64,000 bases of DNA from positions 6,884,136 to 6,948,135 of the forward strand of contig NC_039518.1 in the NCBI RefSeq assembly GCF_003672135.1, written 5' to 3'. A program made the translations under genes and the position numbers. The stretch is from Ooceraea biroi. Lineage: Eukaryota > Arthropoda > Insecta > Hymenoptera > Formicidae. Below, piece after piece: positions 24,951-36,533 of this stretch (positions are counted from its first letter, which is position 1; every line of letters starts with the position of its first letter). The notes under the pieces are model-generated. The model searched no databases. It was not told the origin of the DNA and was given only the letters and a program-made list of their open reading frames with translations.

Positions 24951-26124
24951 TTTATAGACATCATTACTGCTCTTCATTCTATCAGTTGTCTATATGTGTA
25001 CTTGTTCGCGAAACAGGATAATAAGACTACAAGATATCCATCATTTCTCGTTTTTAAAATTTAAAAATCCTCCGAATATTGAAGGCTATTGTTTATTAAT
25101 TATTAATAATAAAAGTTAGTGCTTTCCGTTGTAATTATCACGAACTGTATCTATGGTATTAATTTTATTTCGTTACGGTAGCTTATTCCGAGCCCTCACA
25201 GTTCCGCTAACAATAATGCATCCTTTGCAAAGCGAAGCTCGTAAGGATCCCACGCGCGCGTACCGTGAGATTCATCCCCGACACGCGCGATCTCTCGTGC
25301 AATTAAGGCGATCACGCGAGTGACCAGCAGCAATGACTCGCGCTCGTTTAACGCTCCGCTCGCACGTCGTTCTGCACGAAATTTTGATTACGGCGATGGT
25401 CAAAAGGAGCGGTCGTTACTCCGCATCGCGGAGATAATCGCGCTCTTTCGGCGGCGACGTGTGTCGCAATCAGCTGTCATAAAGGGTAATAACGAAAAGG
25501 CACGCGTTATTTGGAGATCATAAATTACGAAGATTGCGGCCGCGAGGAGTCCCAGTCGGAATTCCGGGGGGCGGTCAGCCTTATCAGGGAGGACGAAGAA
25601 CACTCTTATCTGTTTCTCGATAGCGGTTGCAATCGAGGAAGATTGACAATTTGTATTTTTCCTGCTCGGAATCGCGTTCGCATGCTAGCTTGATCGCGCA
25701 ATTTATTTTCCACCCACCGCCGGGCCCTGTGCGGCGATACAGCTCGAGGCCCCGAAGAAGGCTCTCGAGCTTCCCGACGCGAAATAATACTAATGAGAGC
25801 GTATACAAAACCCACCGAGATTTATATCTCGGGACAGAGTTTCGTATATTTCACCCCAATTCATCATCCTTCGGAGCTTCCGAAAAGGCTGGCGGTATAT
25901 CATCCCACGAAAAGCAATTAAGAATCCACCTCCTTCGGTCAAACTCCGACGCCCTAATTGGATGCAAGACATATCCTATTAATTTCTCTTGTACCGGTCC
26001 ATTTGACTAATGAATCTGTGCCGAGGAGTTCCCTAAGGAGTTTCTGCCGAATGCGAGGGCGCGCAGCCCATCCGTCGCAATAAATATTAAAGTCGAACGG
26101 CCGATTAAATTCGCTCGGGCTACC
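24951..26124. other. No gene supported
   Basis: GC-rich patches at 25.2-26.1 kb hold overlapping frames on both strands (up to 127 codons at 25627-26010) with no recognisable motif. Nothing else seen. Confidence 0.4.
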
Positions 26125-26126
26125 TA

Positions 26127-27400
26127 TTGGGTTGGCCAAAAAGTAATTGCGTTTTTTTCCAATAGATGGACATACATGTCTTGAAATGTAACTAACTTCG
26201 TTCTAAACCGCAAATTCATTATGCAGGTTAACAACTCACAGTTCAAGCTTGTTTTACAAAAAGAAAGTACACGATTTCGTTAACAATTGTTTGTTTGCCG
26301 TCGATTTCAAAATGGAAAATCAAAAAGAACATTTTCGTCATATTTTGTTTTATTACTTCCGAAAAGGGAAAAACGCTGTGCAAGCTCATAAAAATTTATG
26401 TGATGTATATGGCGAAGATGCTTTAAACTGCGGCAGTGTCAAAATTGGTTTACTAAATTTCGATCTGGAGATTTTAATGTGAAAGATGCACCACGCTCAG
26501 GAAGGCCAATCGAAATTGATGATGACAAAATAAAGGCACCGATCGATTCCAATCGGCGTTTAACGACACGAGAGATTGCTGAGAATCTTAACGTATCGAA
26601 ATCGAGTGTTGAAAACCATTCAAAACGACTTGGATACATTAGCAAGCTCGATATTTGGGTACCACATGAGCTGAAAGAAATTCATCTCACTAAGCGTATT
26701 GACATCTGCGATTCTCTTTTGAAACGTGAGGAAAATGATCGATTTTTGAAACGTATGTAACAGGCGACGAAAAATCGATCGTCTACAACAACGTCAAACG
26801 AAAAAGATCGTGATGAACCTGCTCGAAGCACTTGAAAAGCAGATATTCACCAAAAAAAGATTATGCTGTCAGTCTGGTGGGACTTTAAAGGTATTGTGTA
26901 TTTTGAGCTGCTTGCAAGGAATCGAACCATTAATTCAGAAGTATACTGTCGTCAACTGGATAAATTAAACGATGCCATCAAACAGAAACGTCGAGAATTG
27001 GTGAATCGCAAAGGTGTTGTGTTTCACCATGATAACGCTAGACCACGTACAAGTTTGGTCACTCGTGAAAAATTGTTGCAGCTTGGATGGGACGTGTTAC
27101 CACATCCACCATGTTCGTCAGACCTGGCACCATCAGATTACCATTCGTTTCGTTCTTTGCAAAACGCCTTGAATGGTAAAACCTTTACTGCTGATGAGGA
27201 TATCAAATCGTTCTTGGAATTGTGTTTTGCTGAAAAAGATAAGAACTGTTTTGAGCGCGGAATCATGAAGTTGCCTGAAAAATGGCAAAAGATAATCAAA
27301 CAAAATGGACAATATATTGTTTACTAAAGTTTTTGTTTCCCATGAAAAATTCGCCTTTTATTTATATAAAAAAAACGCAATTACTTTTTGGCCAACCCAA
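26127..27400 (+). mobile_element. Mariner A copy A1 (1274 bp)
   Basis: First of four head-to-tail copies. Inverted repeats of about 32 bp begin TTGGGTTGGCCAAAAAGTAA. A single TA (26125-26126) precedes it; (TA)3 separates it from A2. The transposase resembles mellifera-type mariners and is related to that of mariner B further right. Confidence 0.93.
26312..27327 (+). pseudogene. Mariner A transposase pseudogene (A1)
   Basis: Start MENQKEHFRHILFYYFRKGK; a one-base loss in GCTTTAAACTGCGG (~26424), a shift and stop after FLKRM (~26758), an 11-bp deletion after AAAAGATCGTG (~26811) and a TGA in the STSKAD motif (~26834) break it. HHDNARPR and SSDLAPSDYH with the second and third Asp are still readable. 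Confidence 0.88.
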
Positions 27401-27406
27401 TATATA

Positions 27407-28680
27407 TTGGGTTGGCCAAAAAGTAATTGCGTTTTTTTCCAATAGATGGACATACATGTCTTGAAATGTAACTAACTTCGTTCTAAACCGCAAATTCATT
27501 ATGTAGGTTAACAACTCACAGTTCAAGCTTGTTTTACAAAAAGAAAGTACACGATTTCGTTAACAATTGTTTGTTTGCCGTCGATTTCAAAATGGAAATT
27601 CAAAAAGAACATTTCCGTCATATTTTGTTTTATTACTTCCGAAAAGGGAAAAACGCTGTGCAAGCTCATAAAAAGTTATGTCATGTATATGGCGAAGATG
27701 CTTTAAAACTGCGGCAGTGTCAAAATTGGTTTACTAAATTTCGATCTCGAGATTTTTATGTGAAAGATGCACCACGCTCAGGAAGGCCAATCGAAATTGA
27801 TGATGACAAAATAAAGGCACCGATCGATTCCAATCGGCGTTTAACGACACGAGAGATTGCTGAGAATCTTAACATATCGAAATCGAGTGTTGAAAACCAT
27901 TCAAAACGACTTGGATACATTAGCAAGCTCGATATTTGGGTACCACATGAGCTGAAAGAAATTCATCTCACTAAGCGTATTGACATCTGCGATTCTCTTT
28001 TGAAACGTGAGGAAAATGATCGATTTTTGAAACGTATATAACAGGCGACGAAAAATCGATCGTCTACAACAACGTCAAACGAAAAAGATCGTGATGAACC
28101 TGCTCGAAGCACTTGAAAAGCAGATATTCACCAAAGAAAGATTATGCTGTCAGTCTGGTGGGACTTTAAAGGTATTGTGTATTTTGAGCTGCTTGCAAGG
28201 AATCGAAACATTAATTCAGAGTATACTGTCGTCAACTGGATAAATTAAACGATGCCATCAAACAGAAACGTCGAGAATTGGCGAATCGCAAAGGTGTTGT
28301 GTTTCACCATGATAACGCTAGACCACGTACAAGTTTGGTCACTCGTGAAAAATTGTTGCAGTTTGGATGGGATGTGTTACCACATCCACCATATTCGCCA
28401 GACCTGGCACCATCAGATTACCATTTGTTTCGTTCTTTGCAAAACGCCTTGAATGGTAAAACCTTTACTGCTGATGAGGATATCAAATCGTTGTTGGAAT
28501 TGTTTTTTGCTGAAAAAGATAAGAACTTTTTTGAGCGCGGAATCATGAAGTTGCCTGAAAAATGGCAAAAGATAATCAAACAAAATGGACAATATATTGT
28601 TTAATAAAGTTTTTGTTTCCCATGAAAAATTCGCCTTTTATTTATATAAAAACAACGCAATTACTTTTTGGCCAACCCAA
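27407..28680 (+). mobile_element. Mariner A copy A2 (1274 bp)
   Basis: Same length as A1 and separated from both neighbours by exactly TATATA. Terminal repeats are intact. Confidence 0.93.
27592..28604 (+). pseudogene. Mariner A transposase pseudogene (A2)
   Basis: The first 150 codons are open, without the one-base loss of A1, through both DNA-binding helices and DIWVPHELKE. It then stops at the ~28040 frameshift shared with A1, carries the same 11-bp deletion and TGA, and has an extra one-base loss near 28220. HHDNARPR and SPDLAPSDYH remain. Confidence 0.88.
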
Positions 28681-28686
28681 TATATA

Positions 28687-29957
28687 TTGGGTTGGCCAAA
28701 AAGTAATTGCGTTTTTTTCCAATAGATGGACATACATGTCTTGAAACGTAACTAACTTCGTTCTAAACCGCAAATTCATTATGTAGGTTAACAACTCACA
28801 GTTCAAGCTTGTTTTACAAAAAGAAAGTACACGATTTCGTTAACAATTGTTTGTTTGCCGTCGATTTCAAAATGGAAAATCAAAAAGAACATTTTCCTCA
28901 TATTTTGTTTTATTACTTCCGAAAAGGGAAAAACGCTGTGCAAGCTCATACAAAGTTATGTGATGTATATGGCGAAGATGCTTTAAACTGCGGCAGTGTC
29001 AAAATTGGTTTACTAAATTTCGATCTGGAGATTTTTATGTGAAAGATGCACCACGCTCAGGAAGGCCAATCGAAATTGATGATGACAAAATAAAGCACCG
29101 ATCGATTCCAATCGGCGTTTAACGACACGAGAGATTGCTGAGAATCTTAACATATCGAAATCGAGTGTTGAAAACCATTTAAAACGACTTGGATACATTA
29201 GTAAGCTCGATATTTGGGTACCACATGAGCTGAAAGAAATTCATCTCACTAAGCGTATTGACATCTGCGATTCTCTTTTGAAACGTGAGGAAAATGATCG
29301 ATTTTGAAACGTATGTAACAGGCGACGAAAAATCGATCGTCTACAACAACGTCAAACGAAAAAGATCGTGATGAACCTGCTGAAAGCACTTGAAAAGCAG
29401 ATATTCACCAAAGAAAGATTATGCTGTCAGTCTGGTGGGACTTTAAAGGTATTGTGTATTTTGAGCTGCTTGCAAGGAATCAAACCGTTAATTCAGACGT
29501 ATACTGTCGTCAACTGGATAAATTAAACGATGCCATCAAACAGAAACGTCGAGAATTGGTGAATCGCAAAGGTGTTGTGTTTCACCACGATAACGCTGGA
29601 CCACGTACAAGTTTGGTCACTCGTGAAAAATTGTTGCAGCTTGGATGGGATGTGTTACCACATCCACCATATTCGCCAGACCTGGCACCATCAGATTACC
29701 ATTCGTTTCGTTCTTTGCAAAACGCCTTGAATGGTAAAACCTTTACTGCTGATGAGGATATCAAATCGTTGTTGGAATTGTTTTTTGCTGAAAAAGATAA
29801 GAACTTTTTTGAGCGCGGAATCATGAAGTTGCCTGAAAAATGGCAAAAGATAATCAAACAAAATGGACAATATATTGTTTAGTAAAGTTTTTGTTTCCCA
29901 TGAAAAATTCGCCTTTTATTTATATAAAAAAACGCAAGTACTTTTTGGCCAACCCAA
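28687..29957 (+). mobile_element. Mariner A copy A3
   Basis: Third tandem copy, preceded by TATATA and followed by TATATA with the loss of one T from the start of A4. Three bases shorter than A1 and A2. Confidence 0.92.
28872..29882 (+). pseudogene. Mariner A transposase pseudogene (A3)
   Basis: Shares the one-base loss of A1 (~28984), the 11-bp deletion and the TGA. It has extra one-base losses near 29093 and 29305. The HHDNARPR motif reads HHDNAGPR here. Confidence 0.88.
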
Positions 29958-29963
29958 TATATA

Positions 29964-31238
29964 TGGGTTGGCCAAAAAGTAATTGCGTTTTTTTCCAATA
30001 GATGGACATACATGTCTTGAAACGTAACTAACTTCATTCTAAACCGCAAATTCATTATGTAGGTTAACAACTCACAGTTCAAGCTTGTTTTACAAAAAGA
30101 AAGTACACGATTTCGTTAACAATTGTTTGTTTGCCGTCGATTTCAAAATGGAAAATCAAAAAGAACATTTTCCTCATATCTTGTTTTATTACTTCCGAAA
30201 AGGGAAAAACGCTGTGCAAGCTCATAAAAAGTTATCTGATGTATATGGCGAAGATGCTTTAAAACTGCGGCAGTGTCAAAATTGGTTTACTAAATTTCGA
30301 TCTGGAGATTTTAATGTGAAAGATGCACCACGCTCAGGAAGGCCAATCGAAATTGATGATGGCAAAATAAAGTCACTGATCGATTCCAATCGGCGTTTAA
30401 CGACACGAGAGATTGCTGAGAATCTTAACATATCGAAATCGAGTGTTGAAAACCATTTAAAACGACGTGGATCATTAGTAAGCTCGATATTTGGGTACCA
30501 CATGAGCTCAAAGAAATTCATCTCACTGAGCGTATTGACATCTGCGATTCTCTTTTGAAACGTGAGGAAAATGATCCATTTGTGAAACGTATGATAACAG
30601 GCGACGAAAAATGGATCGTCTACAACAACGTCAAACGAAAAAGATCGTGATGAACCTGCTGAAAGCACTTGAAAAGCAGATATTCACCAAAGAAAGATTA
30701 TGCTGTCAGTCTGGTGGGACTTTAAAGGTATTGTGTATTTTGAGCTGCTTGCAAGGAATCAAACCGTTAATTCAGACGTATACTGTCGTCAACTGGATAA
30801 ATTAAACGATGCCATCAAACAGAAACGTCGAGAATTGGTGAATCGCAAAGGTGTTGTGTTTCACCACGATAACGCTAGACCACGTACAAGTTTGGTCACT
30901 CGTGAAAAATTGTTGCAGCTTGGATGGGATGTGTTACCACATCCACCATATTCGCCAGACCTGGCACCATCAGATTACCATTTGTTTTGTTCTTTGCAAA
31001 ACGCCTTGAATGGTAAAACCTTTACTGCTGATGAGGATATCAAATCGTTGTTGGAATTGTTTTTTGCTGAAAAAGATAAGAACTCTTTTGAGCGCGGAAT
31101 CATGAAGTTGCCTGAAAAATGGCAAAAGATAATCAAACAAAATGGACAATATATTGTTTAATAAAGTTTTTGTTTCCCATGAAAAATTCGCCTTTTATTT
31201 ATATAAAAAAAAACGCAATTACTTTTTGGCCAACCCAA
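29964..31238 (+). mobile_element. Mariner A copy A4
   Basis: Last copy of array 1; the 5' end lacks one T and the 3' end is normal, followed by TA (31239-31240) and single-copy DNA. Confidence 0.92.
30148..31161 (+). pseudogene. Mariner A transposase pseudogene (A4)
   Basis: Open through the N-terminal helices to a one-base loss near 30471. The MITGDEKWIVYNN block with the first catalytic Asp is intact in sequence, unlike A1-A3. The 11-bp deletion and the TGA are present. The last 153 codons are open with HHDNARPR and SPDLAPSDYH. Confidence 0.88.
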
Positions 31239-31240
31239 TA

Positions 31241-31726
31241 GATTGAAGGGAATGAGAGAGATCAAACTACTTCGAGATATTGCATAAGAAATGTAATTAA
31301 TTCTGAAGTGCGTTTATGCTGAGAAAATTATAACGGAGGTTTCTGTGCACGTATGTTTATGCGAATTAATATTTTAATTGTATAAAATGTTCATAGAATG
31401 TTATATAATTTTCGAGTGATTTGCTCTACAAATTTGCGCATTTTCTGTATTTCTACGCAAGCGTGTTTCTTTTCAGAAATTATTCTCGGAATCTTTTCTC
31501 TCATCCAATGGAGAAACAAGTCTGCACCAACGTACGTTAAATTCTTAAACACAAGTTCGTTCTACTCAGTTTTCGCATCGTCATTGCGAAAATCAAGCTG
31601 ACATAAATCGAGACGTGCGAGACAAAGAGAAGAAAAAGAGAATTCCACAATAATCCGAGGCCTGCGGTCTCTCATATCGAATCACATTTTGCATCCTCGC
31701 GATTCGTAATTCGTGAAGATTCATTG
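31241..31726. other. No gene seen
   Basis: AT-rich spacer between mariner array 1 and the foldback-like element; short frames only. Confidence 0.5.
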
Positions 31727-31732
31727 GACATT

Positions 31733-33332
31733 CACGTGTGTGAAGTTAGCCCCGCACTTTTTGAATTTCATCTTTTTCTTGATTGTGCTGAATTGTGTTA
31801 CGTTTGTGCCATATTGTGCCGCAAACCGCAGTTCAATATCTCAAACCGTTTTCGAAAAAAAAAATAAACGAAAAATTTGGTAGCCCCGCACTTTTCGAAT
31901 TTTGTTGACTTTTTTATCAATCTCTTTCCATTTTACCTACTACTGTCGATAGTCGTTCATTTTTTATGACTAACATAATTCAGCACAATTTACTAAATTC
32001 GATTATGTACCATGGTTTGGACGGTATGGAGTTTTGCATTTTTCTATTCCTAAACCCTAAGTTCCTATCAGCGACTGTTTTGCAAAATCCAGTAATCTGA
32101 CGAAATTGTAATTAGAAACAGTTGTTGTGCTCGTCAATTGCAATCTGGTACAACCGAAAAAATTCGAAAATGTCAAATTTTTATTTCGCCCTCACCATTT
32201 TTTGGATAACTTTGACTAATCTTCATGATAATCCACGCTTCTTATGCATGTGTTTCGTAGATTTTGAGTAGCACAATCCAGCACAACTCGCAGAATTCGA
32301 TTATCGTTCGCCGTTCGTAAGTTATAAGAGTTTGAAATTTTCTATTCCTAAAAAACCGTTACACTTCAGTCCTAACTTTTTCTGTACTGCGATATCTAGC
32401 GGTCTGAGGAAATTTTGTCACTTGAAAAAGTTGTGCTACTCTAGCATAATCCGGCACAAGTGGAAAAAATTTGAAAATGTCAAACTTTTATTCACCCCCA
32501 CCCCTTTTTCATTAATAATTATCGACTCTCAATTTAATTTCTGATTTTTATGCATATCTCTCGTAGAGAATAAGTAGTACAACTCAGCACAACTAGCAGA
32601 AATTATATATTTGCCTTGCAATGTGATTTTATGTTTGTTTAATCTATCTTTATGAATTTTTTTTATCGAAACGGAATGAAATATTCAAATTTTTCCAACG
32701 GCACAACACGGCACAAGTCAACGCCCATTTTGAAAAAAAATTTGAGCTTAATCGCGAAAATGTGCGGGGCTACCAAATTTTTCATTTTATTTTTTTTTTC
32801 AAAAACGGTTTAAGATATTGAACTGCGGTTTGCGGCACAATACAGCACAAACGGAGCACAATGCAGCACAATTAATGAAAATTCAAAATTCTAAAAGTGC
32901 GGGGCTACCAAATTTTTCGTTTTTTATTTTTTTTTTCGAAAACGGTTTGAGATATTGACCTACGGTTTGCGGCACAATACGGCACAAACGGAGCACAATG
33001 CAGCACAATTAATGAAAATTCAAAATTCTAAAAGTGCGGGGCTACCAAATTTTTCGTTTTTTATTTTTTTTTTCGAAAACGGTTTGAGATATTGAACTGC
33101 GGTTTGCGGCACAATACGGCACAAACGGAGCACAATGCAGCACAATTAATGAAAATTCAAAATTCTAAAAGTGCGGGGCTACCAAATTTTTCGTTTTTTA
33201 TTTTTTTTTTCGAAAACGGTTTGAGATATTGAACTGCGGTTTGCGGCACAATATGGCACAAACGTAGCACAATTCAGCAAAATCAAGAAAAAGATGAAAT
33301 TCAAAAAGTGCGGGGCTAACTTCACACACGTG
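31733..33332. mobile_element. Foldback-like element with internal 137-bp tandem repeats, 6-bp target duplication
   Basis: The ends are inverted repeats of about 160 bp (31733-31891 against 33172-33332) starting CACGTGTGTGAAGTTAG, nearly identical apart from small indels. The same hexamer GACATT flanks both ends (31727-31732 and 33333-33338). The right half contains four tandem units of 135-137 bp. The middle is AT-rich with repeated GCACAA motifs. There is no open frame above 75 codons, so it is non-autonomous. The architecture recalls Drosophila FB foldback elements, but those make 9-bp duplications. Superfamily unassigned. Confidence 0.85.
32763..33309 (+). repeat. 137-bp tandem repeat, four units
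   Basis: Unit starts (TGCGGGGCTACCAAATTTTT) at 32763, 32898, 33035 and 33172; a fifth start at 33309 (TGCGGGGCTAACTTCAC) begins the terminal segment. Each unit holds GCGGTTTGCGGCACAATA-type sequence and an oligo-T/oligo-A tract. The last unit doubles as the right inverted repeat. Confidence 0.92.
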
Positions 33333-33338
33333 GACATT

Positions 33339-33985
33339 CGGGAAAATTTGTATTCGTCAGTGTTAACCTTCCACACTATTCGCGATTTGCAGTTTATCAT
33401 TCATAATTCGAATGGATTGATTCGTAACGATTCCTTTAATTTTCGTCAAAAAATCGCTCGGCTAGCGAATCGCACGTGACGATTTTTCCCTCCACACCAT
33501 TCACAAATACACGAATTACGAATCGCGCATAGCCTGGCGCTAGCTTATTTCATCCCCATTACTAATCCGAGACATTCATTCCTCACGTATCTGTCTAAAC
33601 AGTCGTCCGCGAGAGTGCACATACGTACACTCGACACGGCGAATGCAGGTGCGCGGCACTCGCATATCTCCCGCCGAACCGAAATAGAATTCGCTAGTGC
33701 GTGCGAGAGAACCTCGGCCTGTCTTTTCTCTCGGTCGTGCGCCTCGATAATGGCGCCGCCGTCGCCGGCGCGAGTCCTTGCCGCAGCCTTGCGCACCCGC
33801 CTCGGGGCGCTGGGCGCTATTTAAATGCGCGCGTACGCCGCGTCGCGCAGGTACGTTACGCTCGTAATTCCTTCTCTCCGCGAACCCCTTCCCACAGGGA
33901 AGAAAGGTATATCGAGCGTCTACGGGGGGAGGCGGGAAGGCTCGCATTCGAGAGGCACGCGGACGTGCACAGGAGTTGGGGAAAC
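33339..33985 (+). promoter_or_regulatory. CpG-rich segment, possible upstream promoter region
   Basis: GC- and CpG-rich from about 33600 to 33980, with TATTTAAATGCG near 33819 and a donor-like GCAGGTACGTTACG about 30 bp further on. It could be a first exon with its promoter for the plus-strand gene at 39.7 kb, but nothing ties the two together. Frames of 70-123 codons on both strands look like GC-driven shadows. Confidence 0.25.
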
Positions 33986-33990
33986 CGATG

Positions 33991-35068
33991 CACAGTGGGG
34001 AATTTTGTCAAAAAGCTGGTCAAAAATCGAAAAATGAAGTTTCGAGTTAGGGTCTATTGCCCTTGAGAATCGATAAAGGACTGTTCCCTGGATAGAATCC
34101 CGTTGCCCTTAGTTCCCTACTATTTTAAGTCGAGCAGGTGTGTCAGTTGAAAGTAGGCCTTTATGGGCGACACACGTTTCTCACGCATTGCGTGAATATT
34201 TTCATTGAACTTTGAGTGTTAATAACTTTGTAAATAAAAGTGATAATCAAGTTCTGCAAAATGGATGCTCTTCCTGGAGGATTGTAGAAGATTTTCTTAT
34301 TTACATTTTTGAAATAACGCTTGTCGTGTTTGTTTTACGACACATAACGATAGTCCGACAAAGTTTATATTTTCCTAAATTAATATTTACTTCGTGTAGA
34401 CTTTAGTTGCAGATCTCGCTAGATCCCGCGTTCTTTTCTTTTTCATCTTGTAGTCTATACTATTAGCAACTAAAATTCACAATAATTAGCTGCTACTATC
34501 TGCTACTCTTGTTGTAAGGTTATTACAACCACCTTATTACTTTTCTCGATATATCTCGAAAAGTATTCGAAATATCAAAAAATGTTTTATACAAAAGTTT
34601 CATGGTAAAAACGCCCATATTTAATGAAGTTAATAAAATTTTTGAAAAATAATTGTTTACATAAATTTTTGAAAAGATTGTTTTAAAAAATTTTTATTGA
34701 TGTCATTAAATAGAGACATTTGTACCATGAAATTTTTGTATAAAACATTTTGTAACATTTTGTATTTTTTTGTTTTTTTTAAACTTATAAAAATAAACTC
34801 TACCCCTGCACCATTATTAAGTCCAACATTATTTTTCCAGACATTCTCGAATCTGATTCGTAATCGGCAACCACAAACATTCATTGACATCGATATTGAT
34901 GAGTATTTCATAGTTCGCTACACTATATTAAGACCGCCATTTTGTTTTTGCAAATTTACATATTGGATTCGTGATCAGCAACCTCGAAAACATAAGTCTA
35001 CCAAGTTTTGTGCAAATCTGACGATTCCTCGATTTATGGCCACGTTTCAGCGAAAATTCCCCACTGTG
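33991..35068. mobile_element. Transib-like non-autonomous element (1078 bp, 5-bp target duplication)
   Basis: Both ends read CACAGTGGGGAATTTT in inverted orientation. CGATG directly flanks both sides (33986-33990 and 35069-35073). A CACWRTG terminus with a 5-bp duplication is the signature of the Transib superfamily, and CACAGTG equals the V(D)J heptamer. The interior has no transposase similarity that I can see. A direct internal repeat (TTCGTAATCGGCAACC near 34856, TTCGTGATCAGCAACC near 34969) lies in the right half. Confidence 0.75.
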
Positions 35069-35073
35069 CGATG

Positions 35074-35632
35074 GTAGGAAAGCGGTTTCGTTCACCTTCC
35101 ATACGTATGTACGTATGTACACTCGCGCTGCGGAGCCTTAAATCGCGGACCTGCCTCAAATCGCTCGCGAGAGAGAGAAAAAAGAGAGGTTGCGGATCGC
35201 CTTGGCTCTTGGCTCCCCTCGAGTTCCTCTTCCTCCTTCTTCAAGGCTCCCTCGACTCGGAGTCAACGTTCCTCGCGAGTATCTCCTCTGTTACTCCTCT
35301 TTGTTGTTCGTAATTTTTCATGATTCAGATAAAATGGAAGGATGTAAAAGAGAACGACCGTAGGAGGAGGAAGAACGCTCCCGCGTTCATTTATCATTAA
35401 CCGTTTGAGGCTTCCTCTCCCTCGGATTATTTCGTCGGAGGCATAAACGTGTCCGTAAAGGGTAGAGCGTATCAAGTTCTTTATCTTACGAATACCGCGA
35501 ATTAAGCGCGGCGTACGCGTGTTTCGCCGATATCCGCGCGAATTACGAGCTACGGGACGCTAGACGATGATTTATTTCTCTGATTCATTCGTGGAGAGTC
35601 CACTCATGCCCGATTCTCGATGACAGATTTAA
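35074..35632. other. No gene supported
   Basis: Purine-rich GAGAGA stretch near 35170 and mixed spacer; short frames only. Confidence 0.45.
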
Positions 35633-35636
35633 TTAA

Positions 35637-36529
35637 GGGGTTACATACCTCCATAGCGGCGAAAAATTGATATGTTTGGGGAATTTTTTTAGGGGGTATA
35701 TCTGAAATAATAAAGTAAAATATGAATTGCATATGATTTACTGGTCCTTTAAGTGTAAAAAAATAATTAATAATAAAGTTTTGAATATTAATAAAATTAA
35801 GTTTTGTGGCATTAATTGGACCGCTGCTAAAAAAATGTCCCCTCAGAGTCGGCATGATATCTTCTTGTAACATTGGTGGATCTGACAAATGCAAGAAATT
35901 TCTTGTAAAGTAATGTTGTAGTTATAGTCTATCGAGCCAGATTTTTTAATTTCAAAAAAATAAACAATTTATGCCATGTCAAAGTTGAACTTCATGTTTT
36001 CATGAAAAATTTCGGTCTTTAATTGTTTATAAAAATTGTATTAAACACAATTGCAAAAAAATGGCTCGATAGACTATAGACAAAACGATTACGAAGATTT
36101 GAGAACAAAAAATTTTAAAAAATATTGAAAACTCTTCGAGTTATCGTGTCGACCGTGTCAAAAAACTGGTTTCGAGAAAAACGCGTTTAAAGTTTGAGAA
36201 GTAAAAATCGTGTAAATATTAATTTTTGTAGTGAGCTTAATCTCCCATTCCAATTTCATATTGCGTGCCTTCCTTCTCGATAATTTTTATATTTTGTACA
36301 GTTTTCTGTAATCTGTGGGCTGTTCAAGCTTCTTTGCGGTAGCCTGCGCCGCACGCAGCAGCTGCGCGCCGCGGCCCGCCTCCTGACGCGCGGTCATATT
36401 TATTGTTATATCTTCGTTACGGATTGGAATTTTTCACTAATTCTTTTTTTATATTTTTAAAAGTATAAAGAATGAAAATCAGTAATAAAAAAAATCGATT
36501 GTTTGAAAATTCTGGAGGTATGTAACCCC
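35637..36529. mobile_element. TTAA-target MITE E1 (893 bp)
   Basis: Inverted ends GGGGTTACATACCTCCA and complement, flanked by TTAA (35633-35636 and 36530-36533). The right TTAA is shared with the next element. No coding frame of note. TTAA duplication fits piggyBac or Kolobok families. Confidence 0.88.
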
Positions 36530-36533
36530 TTAA

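Noticed and set aside
32763..33309. CRISPR-like spaced repeat
   Set aside because: Units are contiguous 137-bp tandem repeats without variable spacers, inside a transposon-like element of a eukaryotic genome.
33546..33576. Small mariner C scrap (TTTCATCCCC with AATCCGAGACA)
   Set aside because: About 27 bp with three mismatches; too short to separate from chance.
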